A model generated the notes under the pieces. It saw only the letters and a program-made list of their open reading frames with translations, was not told the DNA's origin and searched no databases. Position numbers and translations under genes: made by a program. Below, in pieces: positions 49,450-60,063 of a stretch of DNA of 64,000 nt (its first letter is position 1; each line of letters starts with the position of its first letter). The DNA is from an uncultured Saprospiraceae bacterium (GTDB lineage Bacteria; Bacteroidota; Bacteroidia; Chitinophagales; Saprospiraceae): NCBI GenBank assembly GCA_937928045.1, contig CALFWO010000011.1, forward strand, positions 1-64,000, read 5' to 3'.

Positions 49450-50172
49450 TTAGAAATTAAAGTCAATCCCAAAACCAATATTATCTGGACTAAAATTGGC
49501 AAAAAATTGATTTGTACTTTCAGTACCATTAGTATTATTTCCTAAGGAATTAATGACATATGCGATGTTTCCCATGTTGAAAATCAAGTTAATTCTTTGG
49601 TGTAAAAAAACGTCAATATTAGGTCCTAAGAAAAATTCAATTGAATTATCAGTAATTGACATTTCACTTTGAGGGAAGGTATCTCCGTTTAATACAACCT
49701 GCTCTTGAATTCTAGTTGACTTGAAGGTTTGAAAATTTGTTCCCAGTTCCAAACGTATTCCCAATATTCTTGTTAGAATAAAATAATGGTCCACTGATGC
49801 TCCAAACGAAAATCCATTTAGATTATCGTTAGTTGGTCTCAAGATAAATCCTATTGGATCAGAAACATTTACCAATGATGATCCAGACTGACTGCCAGTA
49901 GTATATCCTAACAATAAATTCAGGGAAGTACGGTTATTCTTGAGCCCATAAGTCAAGACCGGATTAATGCTAAAGTAATTGCTTTTTTCAACATTGGAAA
50001 GAAATGAAAATGGAAACAATTGATTAAAATTAGTACTTGAAAATCTAACATTCCCGCCAATAGTCCAAGGACCTACCGGATTTGAATTCATCCCCGAAGT
50101 ATCTATTTGACCAATAACACTTGAACATTTCAAGAAAAATAGGAAAATAAAAAATCGTTTTGCTAAGTACAT
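49450..50172 (-). CDS. Outer-membrane beta-barrel protein
   Basis: The 240-residue protein has a signal peptide (MYLAKRFFIFLFFLKCSSVI, then GQ) and about ten amphipathic strands, ending in GFGIDFNF with a C-terminal Phe, as is usual for barrels inserted by BamA. I do not recognise a specific family. Its ATG overlaps the stop codon of the upstream hydrolase gene (TAATG), so the two are translationally coupled. Confidence 0.75.
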   Translation of the reverse strand: MYLAKRFFIFLFFLKCSSVIGQIDTSGMNSNPVGPWTIGGNVRFSSTNFNQLFPFSFLSNVEKSNYFSINPVLTYGLKNNRTSLNLLLGYTTGSQSGSSLVNVSDPIGFILRPTNDNLNGFSFGASVDHYFILTRILGIRLELGTNFQTFKSTRIQEQVVLNGDTFPQSEMSITDNSIEFFLGPNIDVFLHQRINLIFNMGNIAYVINSLGNNTNGTESTNQFFANFSPDNIGFGIDFNF

Positions 50173-52085
50173 TAGTCTAAAATTTCAACAGATAAAAAAC
50201 TTGCATCATCACCAGATACGTAAATGCTATGCTCTGCGGATTTAAAATCTTTTGATTTCGCCTTAAAAATATTTTTAACAAAGGTTTGCGGATTCCTGTC
50301 AATATATGGAAACCAGGTACTCTGTACTTGAACCATAATACGATGCCCTTTTTTAAAGGTATGCAATACATCTTGTAGCTTCAAATCCACCGGAGTGATC
50401 ACATTCGGTTCGAATGGTTTACCCTTTTTGAAACTTTCCCGATACCGTCCTCTTATACATTCAGAGCGCACCATTTGTTGGTATCCACCAAGTTTAATCG
50501 ATTCGGGATTATTTGGGTCATCCGGAAAGTCTCCCGGGTACACATCGATTAGCTTAACTATCCAATCTGCATCTGTTCCTGTCGTGCTTACTTTTAGCTT
50601 CGCCAATAGTTCACCACCTATAGTTATGTCTTCTTTCAACGGTTCCGTTTTAAAGGTCAATACATCCGGCCTACGACTCGCAAACCTTTGATCATCCGCC
50701 ATAAATTTTCTGGGTGTAAAAACCATTCTAGTTTCTTCTGAATAAGGAACTGGCTTCGCGGGATCAGAGATAAAAGAAATTTTATCTGTGCCATTTTTTT
50801 TATTAAAACTTAAAATTTCATCTCCAGCAAAATACAATTGTCTTTTAACTGAGTTTGGTTGTGGCCATTGCTCAAATTCCCGCCATTCTTTTTTTCCAGT
50901 ATCATACAATAAGGCTTCAGGTAATTCAGGATTATCAGCTCCTTTTAGGTGATGTTTAAAAAAAGGCAGTTCTATTTCTTCTTGGAAATATTTAGACAAA
51001 TTTTTACCAAAGTTGATATAACTAACATATTGATCTTCTTTATCTCTCGCCCAATCTCCATGAGACCATGGTCCCATAACAATAGTATTATTGATACCCG
51101 GATTATTTTTTTCTATGGTTTTATAGGTCATTAAAGGACCATACAAATCTTCTGCATCAAACCATCCACCCACAGTCAATACTGCATGATTAATATTAGT
51201 CAAATGAGGCAGTATATTTCTTCGTTGCCAAAAGGTGTCATAGTCTGGATGTTCTTTTAATTGTCGCCAAAAAAAATTATCCTTTCCGTAATATTTATCT
51301 CCATTGGAAAGTGGACCCATTTCCATGAAAAATTCATATTGATCCGGTGTATTTGGAGTAATAAAAGGATACCATGGTTCTGTAGTTGGCTCAGACTGAT
51401 AACCAAAAACGGTTGTTGCTCGGAAATAACTCAAAAGATAAGCTCCTTGATGGTGAAAATCGTCAAAATAAAAATCAGCGATGGGGGCTTGTGGACTTGA
51501 TGCCTTTAAAGCTGGATGTCCAGAAAGTGCTCCAACGGTAGAATAAAATCCGGGATAAGAAATTCCCCATTGCCCCACTTTACCATTGTTATGATTCACA
51601 TTTTTAACCAACCAATCAATAGTGTCATAAGTATCGGAACTTTCATCAATTTCTGAAGGATGAGATTTTAATGGAGCTTGCGGTCTCATATTGTCATAAT
51701 CACCTTCGGAATTCCATCTTCCTCTTACATCCTGGTAAACAAAAATAAATTTCTCATCGACCAATGCTTTTGAGGCTTGCAATTTATCAGGATACTTATC
51801 TGCCCCATAAGGACGACAGCTGTAGGGAGTTCGCTTTAACATTATGGGATAAATATTTGATGGACTTGCATCTTTCGGAGTATATACCGTAGTATGCAAA
51901 CTTATTCCATCTCTCATTTTGACTTGATACTCCATTTTAGAATAACGAGCCTCCACTGTATTCAATTCTTTGTTGGCAACCTCGGTTTCCACTGTCGCTA
52001 CCTTTTGATCTCCAACTGTTTTCCTAGCTGTATTACAACTCGCTACGAATGCAGTTATCAATAGAAGAAAGTAAATTCGGATCAT
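50172..52085 (-). CDS. CocE/NonD-family acyl hydrolase / X-Pro peptidase-like lipoprotein
   Basis: The 637-residue protein has a lipoprotein signal with VASC (Cys17). The S15 alpha/beta-hydrolase domain carries the nucleophile motif GQWGISYPGFYS (Ser176), and WSHGDW near residue 350 supplies the His. The C-terminal jelly-roll (PepX_C) is at about 400-630. CocE/NonD relatives cleave acyl, ester or X-Pro bonds, for example glutaryl-7-ACA acylases. A cap domain lies between. It probably sits on the outer membrane or in the periplasm. It overlaps the porin-like gene by one base and forms an operon with it. Confidence 0.9.
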   Translation of the reverse strand: MIRIYFLLLITAFVASCNTARKTVGDQKVATVETEVANKELNTVEARYSKMEYQVKMRDGISLHTTVYTPKDASPSNIYPIMLKRTPYSCRPYGADKYPDKLQASKALVDEKFIFVYQDVRGRWNSEGDYDNMRPQAPLKSHPSEIDESSDTYDTIDWLVKNVNHNNGKVGQWGISYPGFYSTVGALSGHPALKASSPQAPIADFYFDDFHHQGAYLLSYFRATTVFGYQSEPTTEPWYPFITPNTPDQYEFFMEMGPLSNGDKYYGKDNFFWRQLKEHPDYDTFWQRRNILPHLTNINHAVLTVGGWFDAEDLYGPLMTYKTIEKNNPGINNTIVMGPWSHGDWARDKEDQYVSYINFGKNLSKYFQEEIELPFFKHHLKGADNPELPEALLYDTGKKEWREFEQWPQPNSVKRQLYFAGDEILSFNKKNGTDKISFISDPAKPVPYSEETRMVFTPRKFMADDQRFASRRPDVLTFKTEPLKEDITIGGELLAKLKVSTTGTDADWIVKLIDVYPGDFPDDPNNPESIKLGGYQQMVRSECIRGRYRESFKKGKPFEPNVITPVDLKLQDVLHTFKKGHRIMVQVQSTWFPYIDRNPQTFVKNIFKAKSKDFKSAEHSIYVSGDDASFLSVEILD

Positions 52086-52170
52086 CTTTAATCTTTTAAT
52101 TATTGCGAAAATACAAGGTTAAATCCATTGCGCCGTATTCAATTCAATTAATCCTTTTATATTTAAGCAT

Positions 52171-54084
52171 ATGCTCAAAGAATTCTCACAAACCATTCAT
52201 ACCAGCTTGATTTCCGCTCAGGATATCCAACTATTCCAAGCTGGGACCCATCGAAAGATCTATGAAAAACTAGGTGCTCACTTGATGACACATGAAGGTA
52301 CAAATGGTACTTACTTTGCAGTTTGGGCACCGAATGCAAAAGAGGTCGCTGTGATAGGAAATTTCAATGAATGGAAAACTAATGGATATGAGCTTTATCC
52401 AAGATGGGATCATTCAGGAATTTGGGAAGGATTTATTCCAAATATTAACAAAGGAACTATTTATAAATATTCCATAAAGTCCAACAATGGCCGCACCGTT
52501 TTAAAAGGTGATCCTTACGGAAAAAGATGGGAGCATCCTCCAAGTACAGCTTCTATTGTTTGGGACTTTGATTACCAATGGCAGGATAAAAAATGGCTGT
52601 CAAATAGAAAAAAAAGAGGACAAAAACCCCAGCCGTATTCTGCATACGAAGTCCATTTGGAGAGTTGGAGAAAAAAGGAGGATGGATCTGTGATGAACTA
52701 TGAGGAAATAGCACAGACGCTGGTTCCCTATGTATTGGAGATGGGTTTTACACATGTTGAATTCATGCCTATCATGGAATATCCCTATTCGCCAAGTTGG
52801 GGATATCAAATTACCGGATACTATGCTGCTTCAAGTCGCTTTGGAAATCCAGAAGGATTAATGCACTTAATTGATCAATTTCACCAAGCAAACATTGGTG
52901 TTATCTTAGATTGGGTACCTTCCCATTTTCCCACTGACGCACATGGTCTAGCTGATTTTGATGGGACTCATTTATATGATCATGAAGATCCGAGAAAGGG
53001 ATTCCATCCGGATTGGAAATCAGCGATTTTTAATTATGGCCGTCACGAGGTTCGCAGCTTTTTAATTTCCAATGCTATTTACTGGTGTGATAAATTTCAT
53101 GTGGATGGTCTGCGTGTTGATGCGGTTGCATCAATGTTATATTTAGATTATTCCAGAGAAGATGGTGATTGGATACCAAATGAATACGGCGGCAATGAAA
53201 ACACTGAGGCCATTGCATTTATTAAGTTATTCAATGAAGCTGTAAGTAATGAGTATCCTGATATCGTAACCATTGCGGAAGAATCTACTTCTTGGTCGGG
53301 AGTAACTAGGCCGGCTTCCGAAGGAGGTTTAGGTTTTGGTCAAAAATGGATGATGGGATGGATGCATGATACATTGAAATTTCTCAAAGAAGATCCCATC
53401 AATCGAAAGTTTCATCATGACACCATTACCTTTTCGCAAGTATATGCCTATTCAGAAAAATTCATGCTGCCGCTTTCCCACGACGAGGTGGTACATGGGA
53501 AATGTTCACTTTTGTATAAAATGCCTGGTGATGAATGGCAAAAATTTGCAAACCTTAGAATGATGTATACATATATGTATACTCATCCTGGTTCTAAATT
53601 GCTTTTCATGGGTGGTGAATTTGCCCAAAGTTCTGAATGGAATTTTAAGACTCAATTGGATTGGCACCTACTACAATATCCTTTGCACAAAGGAGTTCAA
53701 CAATTGATTAAAGACTTGAATACATTATACAAAGCGGACAAAGCTTTGTATGAAAATCAATTTTCAGCTGATGGATTCGAATGGATTGATTATTCGGATC
53801 GTGACAATTCTGTTATTGTATATTCAAGAAAAGGAAAAAAGAAGTCAGCACCACTTGTTGTAATTTGTAATTTCACTCCTGTTCCCAGGAATGATTACGA
53901 AATTGGAATTCTTAGGTCCGGGGAATGGCAACTGGCATTAAATTCTGATGATAAGAAATATGGAGGTTCCGGACATTTAGAATTGAACAATTTTAAATCC
54001 AAAAAGAAAAAACTACATGGGCAGAAAAATATTTTATGTTTGAATTTACCTCCTTTGAGTGTTTTGATTTTAAAGCAGAAATAA
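52171..54084 (+). CDS. glgB: 1,4-alpha-glucan branching enzyme
   Basis: The 637-residue GH13 enzyme forms alpha-1,6 branches in glycogen. A CBM48 domain at about 35-135 (FAVWAPNAKEVAVIGNFNEW) is followed by the catalytic barrel, with conserved regions DWVPSHFP, GLRVDAVASMLYLDYSRE (nucleophile Asp317), AEEST (acid/base Glu) and LPLSHDEVVHGK. A C-terminal all-beta domain completes it. It is the short form without the extra N-terminal module of E. coli GlgB. No other glg gene is adjacent. A two-way terminator separates it from the receptor gene. Confidence 0.97.
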   Translation: MLKEFSQTIHTSLISAQDIQLFQAGTHRKIYEKLGAHLMTHEGTNGTYFAVWAPNAKEVAVIGNFNEWKTNGYELYPRWDHSGIWEGFIPNINKGTIYKYSIKSNNGRTVLKGDPYGKRWEHPPSTASIVWDFDYQWQDKKWLSNRKKRGQKPQPYSAYEVHLESWRKKEDGSVMNYEEIAQTLVPYVLEMGFTHVEFMPIMEYPYSPSWGYQITGYYAASSRFGNPEGLMHLIDQFHQANIGVILDWVPSHFPTDAHGLADFDGTHLYDHEDPRKGFHPDWKSAIFNYGRHEVRSFLISNAIYWCDKFHVDGLRVDAVASMLYLDYSREDGDWIPNEYGGNENTEAIAFIKLFNEAVSNEYPDIVTIAEESTSWSGVTRPASEGGLGFGQKWMMGWMHDTLKFLKEDPINRKFHHDTITFSQVYAYSEKFMLPLSHDEVVHGKCSLLYKMPGDEWQKFANLRMMYTYMYTHPGSKLLFMGGEFAQSSEWNFKTQLDWHLLQYPLHKGVQQLIKDLNTLYKADKALYENQFSADGFEWIDYSDRDNSVIVYSRKGKKKSAPLVVICNFTPVPRNDYEIGILRSGEWQLALNSDDKKYGGSGHLELNNFKSKKKKLHGQKNILCLNLPPLSVLILKQK

Positions 54085-54105
54085 AAACTAGAAGTATTTG
54101 TGTTC

Positions 54106-54148
54106 AAAAAAAGAGGGATTATTTAAAAAACAATCCCTCTTTTTTTTT
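54106..54148. terminator. Bidirectional intrinsic terminator
   Basis: A perfect 15-bp stem (54106-54120 with 54132-54146) has A and T tracts on both sides, so it works for glgB (plus) and for the receptor gene (minus), whose stop codon lies at its edge. Confidence 0.92.
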
Positions 54149-54149
54149 A

Positions 54150-56609
54150 TTAAAATTCTCCTCCACCGCCGCCATCATAACCACCGCGTCTTCCTCCTCT
54201 TCGTTTTTTCTGATTAAGTCTATAACTGAAAGTTAAATCTGCCTGTCTTGCTCGCCATTGAAAATCTCCCTCTCGAATAAATTGAAATCCATCTTCATTG
54301 ACACCTTCAGTCTTGTATCTTCTTCTTCGTGAATTAAAAACATCTCTAACACTTAATGTCAAAGTAGCTTTATCATTCATAATGTCTCGACTTGCAGCGA
54401 AGTCCAAACTTGCAATTGCCTTTGCCAAACCTTGAGTTGTTTCTCTTGGTGCTCGATAATTGAATCGCAATTGTATGTCAGTGGTTTTCCAAGCAGTAAA
54501 TCTTGCGCTACCTCTAGCAAACCAAGTATAAGTATCAGCAGTAAAATCTTCATCTACATTTTGTCCATCAATAATAGACCGATAGAAATTGAAGTCAGAA
54601 TTGAACTTAAACCATTTAATTGGACTTAGCGATACATTGAATTCTAATCCAAAAGCATCTTCAGTAGCCAAATTCTCTGGCTTGGTTCTATAATTCCCTA
54701 AACTATCCACGCGCGTATTTCTTTGAATCTTATCGGTAGTGTGTCTATAATAGATTGCGGATGAAAGGGACGCTTTGTCCCAGTATTTCACATGACCCAG
54801 TTCATAAGCATCAGTAAATTCTGGGTTCAAATCTGGATTTCCACTAAAGAAATTCCGATCATCGGAGAAGGTGAAAAAAGGATTCAAATCCCAGAATCTA
54901 GGACGTCGAACTCTTCTCGAATAACTCAATTGAATATTGCTATTATTTGATAATTCATAGCCGATATGTCCAGAAGGAAAAACGTTAAGATAATCTCTAG
55001 CATTGACTGAATCAGACGTAGTTGTCGTCACATCTGTATATTCAGGGCGCAATCCTATTTGGAAGGAAAATTTATTGACCTTATTGCCGTAAATCAAATA
55101 GGCAGCGTAAATATTTTCATCGTATTCAAACTGATCCGTAAATTCAGGTAACTCAGTCCAAACATTGTCATTTAATTCTTCAACTGCATAATCATTATCA
55201 ATATTTCTGATGGAAGCTCTTCCACCTACTTCAAATTTACTTTCCTTACTAAATGGTAAAACAAAATCAGAAGAAATAGTTAACTGATTCGATCGTTCAT
55301 CATTTCCAGATCTTTGAAAATCTTGTGGCCTACCCGATAAGGAACCGTCCAAATTATAGTAAGTATTTACCAATTCTGATCCTTCAGATTCAATATTATC
55401 TTGGTACCGGATATCTGTCGTCCACTTTTGACCTTTTCGATCAAAAGTCTTTTTATGCGTCAGTGAATATTCTAATCGTGATTCATCTTCCGTTTCATTA
55501 TCTGTTCTAATTGTTCTGTTGATGAAATTATCAAAGTTATTTATGTAATCCAGATACTCAGAACTTGAAAAATTATTTTCATCGCCGAGCCTGAGGTTAA
55601 AAGCTGTTGTAATGGTATTCTGCTTATTAACGGAATAATCAGCCCCAAAACGAATATTGTTAGACAGACCACCACGTGTACGATCAGTATTTTGTCGCGT
55701 TAAAAAAGTGGTATCAGGTTTTATCAAGGAAATATCATTATAACCTCCTCCTGGTCCTTTCCGATAAGAGACTCCGTAATTTAAAAAGAAGTTGAATTTG
55801 TTCGCTCGATAATTTATGTTTGCAGACAAGCCAGTATTTCGGGGCCAGCCAACTGTAGCTTCAAAAGCTCCGTTAAAACCTTTGGCTTGGTTCTTCTTTA
55901 ATACGATGTTGATAATTCCAGCCATTCCTTCAGCGGCATATCTTGCTGAAGGATTTGTAATGACCTCGATCTTTTCGATCATATTGGACTGAATCGCTCT
56001 TAGACCATTGGTTCCATTTCCAATCAAGCCTGTTGGCTTTCCATCAATTAAGATTCTAACATTTTGAGAACCTCGAAGCGATACATTACCCTCTACGTCT
56101 ACTTGAACAGAAGGAACATTGTCTAAGACATCTGCTGCTGATCCGCCCTTAGAGGAAAGATCTTTTCCAACATTAAATATCTTTTTATCCAATCCCATTT
56201 GAAGCGTGCTTCGCTCTTCCGTAACAACCACCTCATCTAAGGCAGCAGCTTGAAATGCCATGGTAATTTTTCCCAAATCCTTCACTGGGTTTTCTGGCGA
56301 CAATTTTATTGCCTCCACAAGACTTTCATCATACCCCAAGAATTCAAACTTCACATCATAAACGCCAGGCCTCAATTTTATGGAGAATTCTCCATTTACG
56401 TTGGTAATATCCCCGTTAACCAAGTTTCCATCCCTTTTCTGAAAAATACTAATGGTGGCATATTCGAGAGGACCCTCCGTTTCTTGGTCGATAACTTTAC
56501 CCTTGAGAATTAAACTTGCTCCACCCTGACGCCCTTGACCTCCACTTGGTTGCGCTACTATAATGGATGATATAGATAAGAAAAAAAGAAAGCCAAATAA
56601 TTGTCTCAT
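54150..56609 (-). CDS. TonB-dependent-receptor-like outer-membrane protein
   Basis: The 819-residue protein has a signal peptide (MRQLFGFLFFLSISSIIVAQ) and a carboxypeptidase-regulatory-like domain (about 32-120, LKGKVIDQETEGPLEYATIS). A plug domain (about 130-240, ALDEVVVTEERS, VRILIDGKPTGLIGNGT) is followed by a long barrel of the OMP_b-brl_3 type. The C-terminus is an unusual basic, glycine-rich tail (KKRRGGRRGGYDGGGGGEF) in place of a last barrel strand ending in Phe-rich sequence, although it does end in Phe. Cargo is unknown; family members take up siderophores, glycans or peptides, and this branch lacks an adjacent SusD. Confidence 0.9.
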   Translation of the reverse strand: MRQLFGFLFFLSISSIIVAQPSGGQGRQGGASLILKGKVIDQETEGPLEYATISIFQKRDGNLVNGDITNVNGEFSIKLRPGVYDVKFEFLGYDESLVEAIKLSPENPVKDLGKITMAFQAAALDEVVVTEERSTLQMGLDKKIFNVGKDLSSKGGSAADVLDNVPSVQVDVEGNVSLRGSQNVRILIDGKPTGLIGNGTNGLRAIQSNMIEKIEVITNPSARYAAEGMAGIINIVLKKNQAKGFNGAFEATVGWPRNTGLSANINYRANKFNFFLNYGVSYRKGPGGGYNDISLIKPDTTFLTRQNTDRTRGGLSNNIRFGADYSVNKQNTITTAFNLRLGDENNFSSSEYLDYINNFDNFINRTIRTDNETEDESRLEYSLTHKKTFDRKGQKWTTDIRYQDNIESEGSELVNTYYNLDGSLSGRPQDFQRSGNDERSNQLTISSDFVLPFSKESKFEVGGRASIRNIDNDYAVEELNDNVWTELPEFTDQFEYDENIYAAYLIYGNKVNKFSFQIGLRPEYTDVTTTTSDSVNARDYLNVFPSGHIGYELSNNSNIQLSYSRRVRRPRFWDLNPFFTFSDDRNFFSGNPDLNPEFTDAYELGHVKYWDKASLSSAIYYRHTTDKIQRNTRVDSLGNYRTKPENLATEDAFGLEFNVSLSPIKWFKFNSDFNFYRSIIDGQNVDEDFTADTYTWFARGSARFTAWKTTDIQLRFNYRAPRETTQGLAKAIASLDFAASRDIMNDKATLTLSVRDVFNSRRRRYKTEGVNEDGFQFIREGDFQWRARQADLTFSYRLNQKKRRGGRRGGYDGGGGGEF

Positions 56610-56782
56610 GATAAGTTAATCTAGAAGGTATTAGACTATTTGACGCTAAAACTGGCCAATAGTTTAACAAAGATGAAGAAAAATAAATTCCAAAGAGTTA
56701 ACAGGTTGTTAATCAATCGATTTCGAATCGAATCTGATAAAAAATTGGGGATAACCATAATATTCTAAACTTGGCATATTGT

Positions 56783-58906
56783 ATGCTGCGTTTATCTATA
56801 ATGATCCAGTCTTACGCTTTAGTAAACAATGTATTTAAACAGTATTTAAGCAATTTAACTACTATCCTAATTTTAGGCTTTCTCCTCTGTGCTCCATTGA
56901 CTTCCAAAGCCTTCGGAAATTATGAATTTCTAAAATCCAGTAATCGATCTGAAAAGGAGTTGTTCTCCATGCTAATGGATAGTCTTTATAAGTATAATTC
57001 CCGAAACGATTCTACACTTCAAGAAGGAATTTACAATGGTCTAGATTTTCTGCAAAATTCATCGAGATTAGATAATAATGACATAATACGATTTGCTGTA
57101 ATAAGAGCTCATCAATTTCATAAGACCGGAGATATTTTAGAATGTTACAAAATGCTTTCTGCTTACAGCGATCTGAGTAAAAAAGAAGAAATAAGCACAA
57201 TCGCACAAAAGAATTTCAACTACATATATAGATTTACATTGATAACGATTGGAGACTATAAGGAGGCTCAAGCACTTTCTTACAAAAGTCTCGCTAAAGC
57301 AAAAGAAGAAAAAGACACCACTACCGTAATAAGAAATTTAATGATCTTATCTCAAATTTACGGAGATCAGGGAGAATACAAACTAGCTGAGCAGCACCTA
57401 TCAACGTTGTATTCAAATAAATTCCATTATAAAGTTCAACCAAATACCCAATGTCTAATTGATTACGAATTAAGTGAAGTCTATATAGAAACAAAGCAAT
57501 ACCAAAAGGCTAACGAAATAATAGATCAAGCGTTGATATATTTGGAACAAAACGAGCAACAGTTTTTAAGACCTGATTTCATATATCTAAAAGGAACAAT
57601 TGCCCTTAGGAATAATAAAATGAAATTGGCTCAACAAATGGCAGACGATCTAGAGGAATCTGCAAAAGGTTCGCAGGATCCAATTATCATCAAAAACAGT
57701 TTGAAACTATCTTGCGAACTATTAACTAAACAACAAAAATATACCGAGGCCTTAAACTTCTATAAAATTTATCTCGATCAAACAACTGATCTAGAAACAT
57801 CTGTCAAGTCTGAAATACATGGAAAAATCCATAAAATCTATCACTTAGTCGGTAATGATACTAAGGCATATGAGCATCTATTAATTTCAGATAATCTTTT
57901 GAAAATAGCCAATGAAAAAAAGAAGGCTCAAGAAACTGTTTACTTACAAATAAAATTTCAAACAGAAGAAAAAGAAAAAGAAAATCAAGAATTAGCCATT
58001 GAGGTGTTAAAAAATCAAAATAAAGCAAAAACGCAACAAGTCATTATTTCGTTTTTCTTTATTAGTATTCTATTTCTATTTGGCGCGTTTGCTCAAAAAA
58101 GAAGATACAATCATAAACTGGCTATAAAAGTTGAACAGAAAACAAAAGAACTTGCTGACAACAACTCAGAATTGATAAAAACAAATAAAGAGTTAGATCA
58201 ATTCAATCGTATACTTTCCCACGACCTACAGGAACCTTTGCGAAGTATTGTAAGTTTCTCTGATTTAATAATCAAAGAGAAAACAGAGAACAATAATGTT
58301 AATGAATACATCGGATATATTAGACGCTCGGGAAATCAACTTAGTCAAATCGTAAAAGACGTTTTACGATATCAGAAAATTAAATCAAAATACGAAGAGG
58401 CACCACGACCAATCAACTTTAATAAAATGATTGGTGGTATGAAAGAAGTAATATCTAAAAATAATTCTGAATTGGATCTAAAATTATTTTTTACGAAACT
58501 TCCTGAATTTCAGTCCAATTATTCAATTGTGCAGGAAACGTTTTGGCAACTTATTCAAAACAGTATTAAATTCAATCAATCGAACCGCGTTGAAATTAAA
58601 TTTTCATATTTCGAAAAAGAAAAGGAGCACATATTTCTTTTACAGGACAATGGAATTGGGATTCCCAAAGATTTTCACCTAGAAATATTTGAAATGTTTA
58701 AGAGATTACATGACCGCGCTAAATATGAAGGAACAGGCCTTGGGCTTAGTATAGTCAAACGTATGTTGCAAAAAATTGGAGGCGACATTTCGGTATTGCA
58801 ATCTGAAGTAAACAAAGGAACACTTTTCGAGATCAGGCTTCCGAAATTACAAAATGACAATATTCAAAATTTCAATAATGAAAAGGTAAAAACAGTAATA
58901 TATTAA
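56783..58906 (+). CDS. Sensor histidine kinase with TPR sensor region
   Basis: From the ATG at 56783 the protein is 707 residues. It has an N-terminal membrane/signal segment (about 28-48), a tetratricopeptide-repeat region in the periplasm (about 60-400), one membrane helix at about 419-437, a short coiled coil, then the kinase core. The core has the H-box LSHDLQEPLRSIVSF (His480), N-box FWQLIQNSIKFN, G1 DNGIGIPKD and G2 GTGLGLSIVKRM. This TPR kinase layout is frequent in Bacteroidota. No response regulator is adjacent. The orphan NarL-type regulator at 21317 lies too far away to be paired by position. Confidence 0.93.
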   Translation: MLRLSIMIQSYALVNNVFKQYLSNLTTILILGFLLCAPLTSKAFGNYEFLKSSNRSEKELFSMLMDSLYKYNSRNDSTLQEGIYNGLDFLQNSSRLDNNDIIRFAVIRAHQFHKTGDILECYKMLSAYSDLSKKEEISTIAQKNFNYIYRFTLITIGDYKEAQALSYKSLAKAKEEKDTTTVIRNLMILSQIYGDQGEYKLAEQHLSTLYSNKFHYKVQPNTQCLIDYELSEVYIETKQYQKANEIIDQALIYLEQNEQQFLRPDFIYLKGTIALRNNKMKLAQQMADDLEESAKGSQDPIIIKNSLKLSCELLTKQQKYTEALNFYKIYLDQTTDLETSVKSEIHGKIHKIYHLVGNDTKAYEHLLISDNLLKIANEKKKAQETVYLQIKFQTEEKEKENQELAIEVLKNQNKAKTQQVIISFFFISILFLFGAFAQKRRYNHKLAIKVEQKTKELADNNSELIKTNKELDQFNRILSHDLQEPLRSIVSFSDLIIKEKTENNNVNEYIGYIRRSGNQLSQIVKDVLRYQKIKSKYEEAPRPINFNKMIGGMKEVISKNNSELDLKLFFTKLPEFQSNYSIVQETFWQLIQNSIKFNQSNRVEIKFSYFEKEKEHIFLLQDNGIGIPKDFHLEIFEMFKRLHDRAKYEGTGLGLSIVKRMLQKIGGDISVLQSEVNKGTLFEIRLPKLQNDNIQNFNNEKVKTVIY

Positions 58907-58924
58907 CTTAATAGGAAAAATGAT

Positions 58925-58958
58925 CTTGGAAGATTCCTAAAGAGATGAATCTTCCAAG
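58925..58958 (-). terminator. Hairpin terminator between convergent genes
   Basis: A perfect 11-bp stem (58925-58935 with 58948-58958) is followed on the minus strand by ATCATTTTT. It serves mainly the barrel gene ending at 58990. Confidence 0.65.
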
Positions 58959-58989
58959 AAACTAAACTATTTTGGCCTTTTATCTTTTT

Positions 58990-59664
58990 TTAAAGTCCAT
59001 AGAAAGAAAACCTCAGTGACAATCTATCCATTTCGTTTTTATCAATTGAATCACTAGGTACTCCTAAATATCTTTCTTGTTCGCTCAAGCCTTTAGTAAA
59101 TACCACCTCTGGTCTTAATACAAAATTTTTAAACGCAATCGCTACGCCTATCCCAGCCTCCAAAGAAATTTGAAAGGCGTTTTCATCGCTAACTAATGCT
59201 GTTGGATCATTTGTATCACTCGTCAAATCGTAACCAAAATTTCCACCAAGCATAAAGGTTGGACTTACTTTTTTAGCTAAATTTTCATAAATAATTCCGA
59301 AGGGAAATTCGACCAAAACATATTCTTTAATTCTCGAAAACTTTCGATCAAATGCACCTTCCAAGTCAAATATTACCTCCGTTTCTAAAAATGAAATTTT
59401 CGGATCAATCTTAAATCCGATTTTATCATTAAATCGATGTTGATAATTGATTCCTAAACCAAATCCAGGTTTACTTCTGTTTTCTACATTAGATATTGTC
59501 CCTCCAAATGTTGGAATAAATTCATTGGAAAGATTGATTCTAGCGAATGACATATTCGATTCTAATGAAATCCCAAAGCTGTTTATTTTTCGATTTAGTG
59601 TAAACTGAGCTAGAATTGAGTTTGAGATAAATAAGAGAATCACGCAAAAAGATATACTTTTCAT
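58990..59664 (-). CDS. PorT-like outer-membrane beta-barrel protein
   Basis: The 224-residue protein has a signal peptide (MKSISFCVILLFISNSILAQ) and eight or so predicted strands with the motif GFGLGINYQHRFNDKIGFKIDPKISF, typical of the outer-membrane beta-barrel (PorT-like) family of Bacteroidota. It ends in FSFYGL. Function is not assigned. Convergent with the histidine kinase. Confidence 0.8.
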   Translation of the reverse strand: MKSISFCVILLFISNSILAQFTLNRKINSFGISLESNMSFARINLSNEFIPTFGGTISNVENRSKPGFGLGINYQHRFNDKIGFKIDPKISFLETEVIFDLEGAFDRKFSRIKEYVLVEFPFGIIYENLAKKVSPTFMLGGNFGYDLTSDTNDPTALVSDENAFQISLEAGIGVAIAFKNFVLRPEVVFTKGLSEQERYLGVPSDSIDKNEMDRLSLRFSFYGL

Positions 59665-60022
59665 AAAAGTTGGTATTTAGTGAAGTATAATTTTCCTTAT
59701 GCGCAGCAATTTATTCCTGAATCTTATTGAAAAGATTCATTCTGAAAGTGTTTAAACTTTCTAAGATTTAAATACTTGATTTAGAATTGTAATTAGATTC
59801 GTTGCAGAGGACGTGGATAAAACGGAAGGAATATTGGATTAGTATGGTCTTAACATATATTGTTTACCAGTATTATTCCTGACGAATTCCTTTATTATCA
59901 GATTATCGTAACGTCAATAAAATTCAGTTTAAGGCAAAGTCCAAAAACTAGTAAGCGCCCCAACACCATTGCATTCAAATTTAGCTAACTTCATTCTTTT
60001 TCAAATTTATTTACTAAAAAAG
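59665..60022. other. Intergenic region before the structured RNA
   Basis: AT-rich and without credible coding frames. I see no clear promoter for the minus-strand barrel gene and no repeats here. Confidence 0.5.
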
Positions 60023-60054
60023 TTGCAATTTTAAAAAATGTGCCGTTATCTTTG
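60023..60054 (+). promoter_or_regulatory. Strong Bacteroidota-type promoter of the structured RNA
   Basis: TTG at 60023-60025 and TATCTTTG at 60047-60054 (perfect TAnnTTTG) are separated by 21 bp, the ideal -33/-7 arrangement. This is the best promoter in the window. Transcription would start near 60060. Confidence 0.8.
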
Positions 60055-60063
60055 CGTCAGATA

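Noticed and set aside
54036-54236. Plus-strand frame overlapping the end of glgB and the terminator
   Set aside because: It passes through the terminator hairpin and antisense to the receptor gene; Ser-rich shadow translation.
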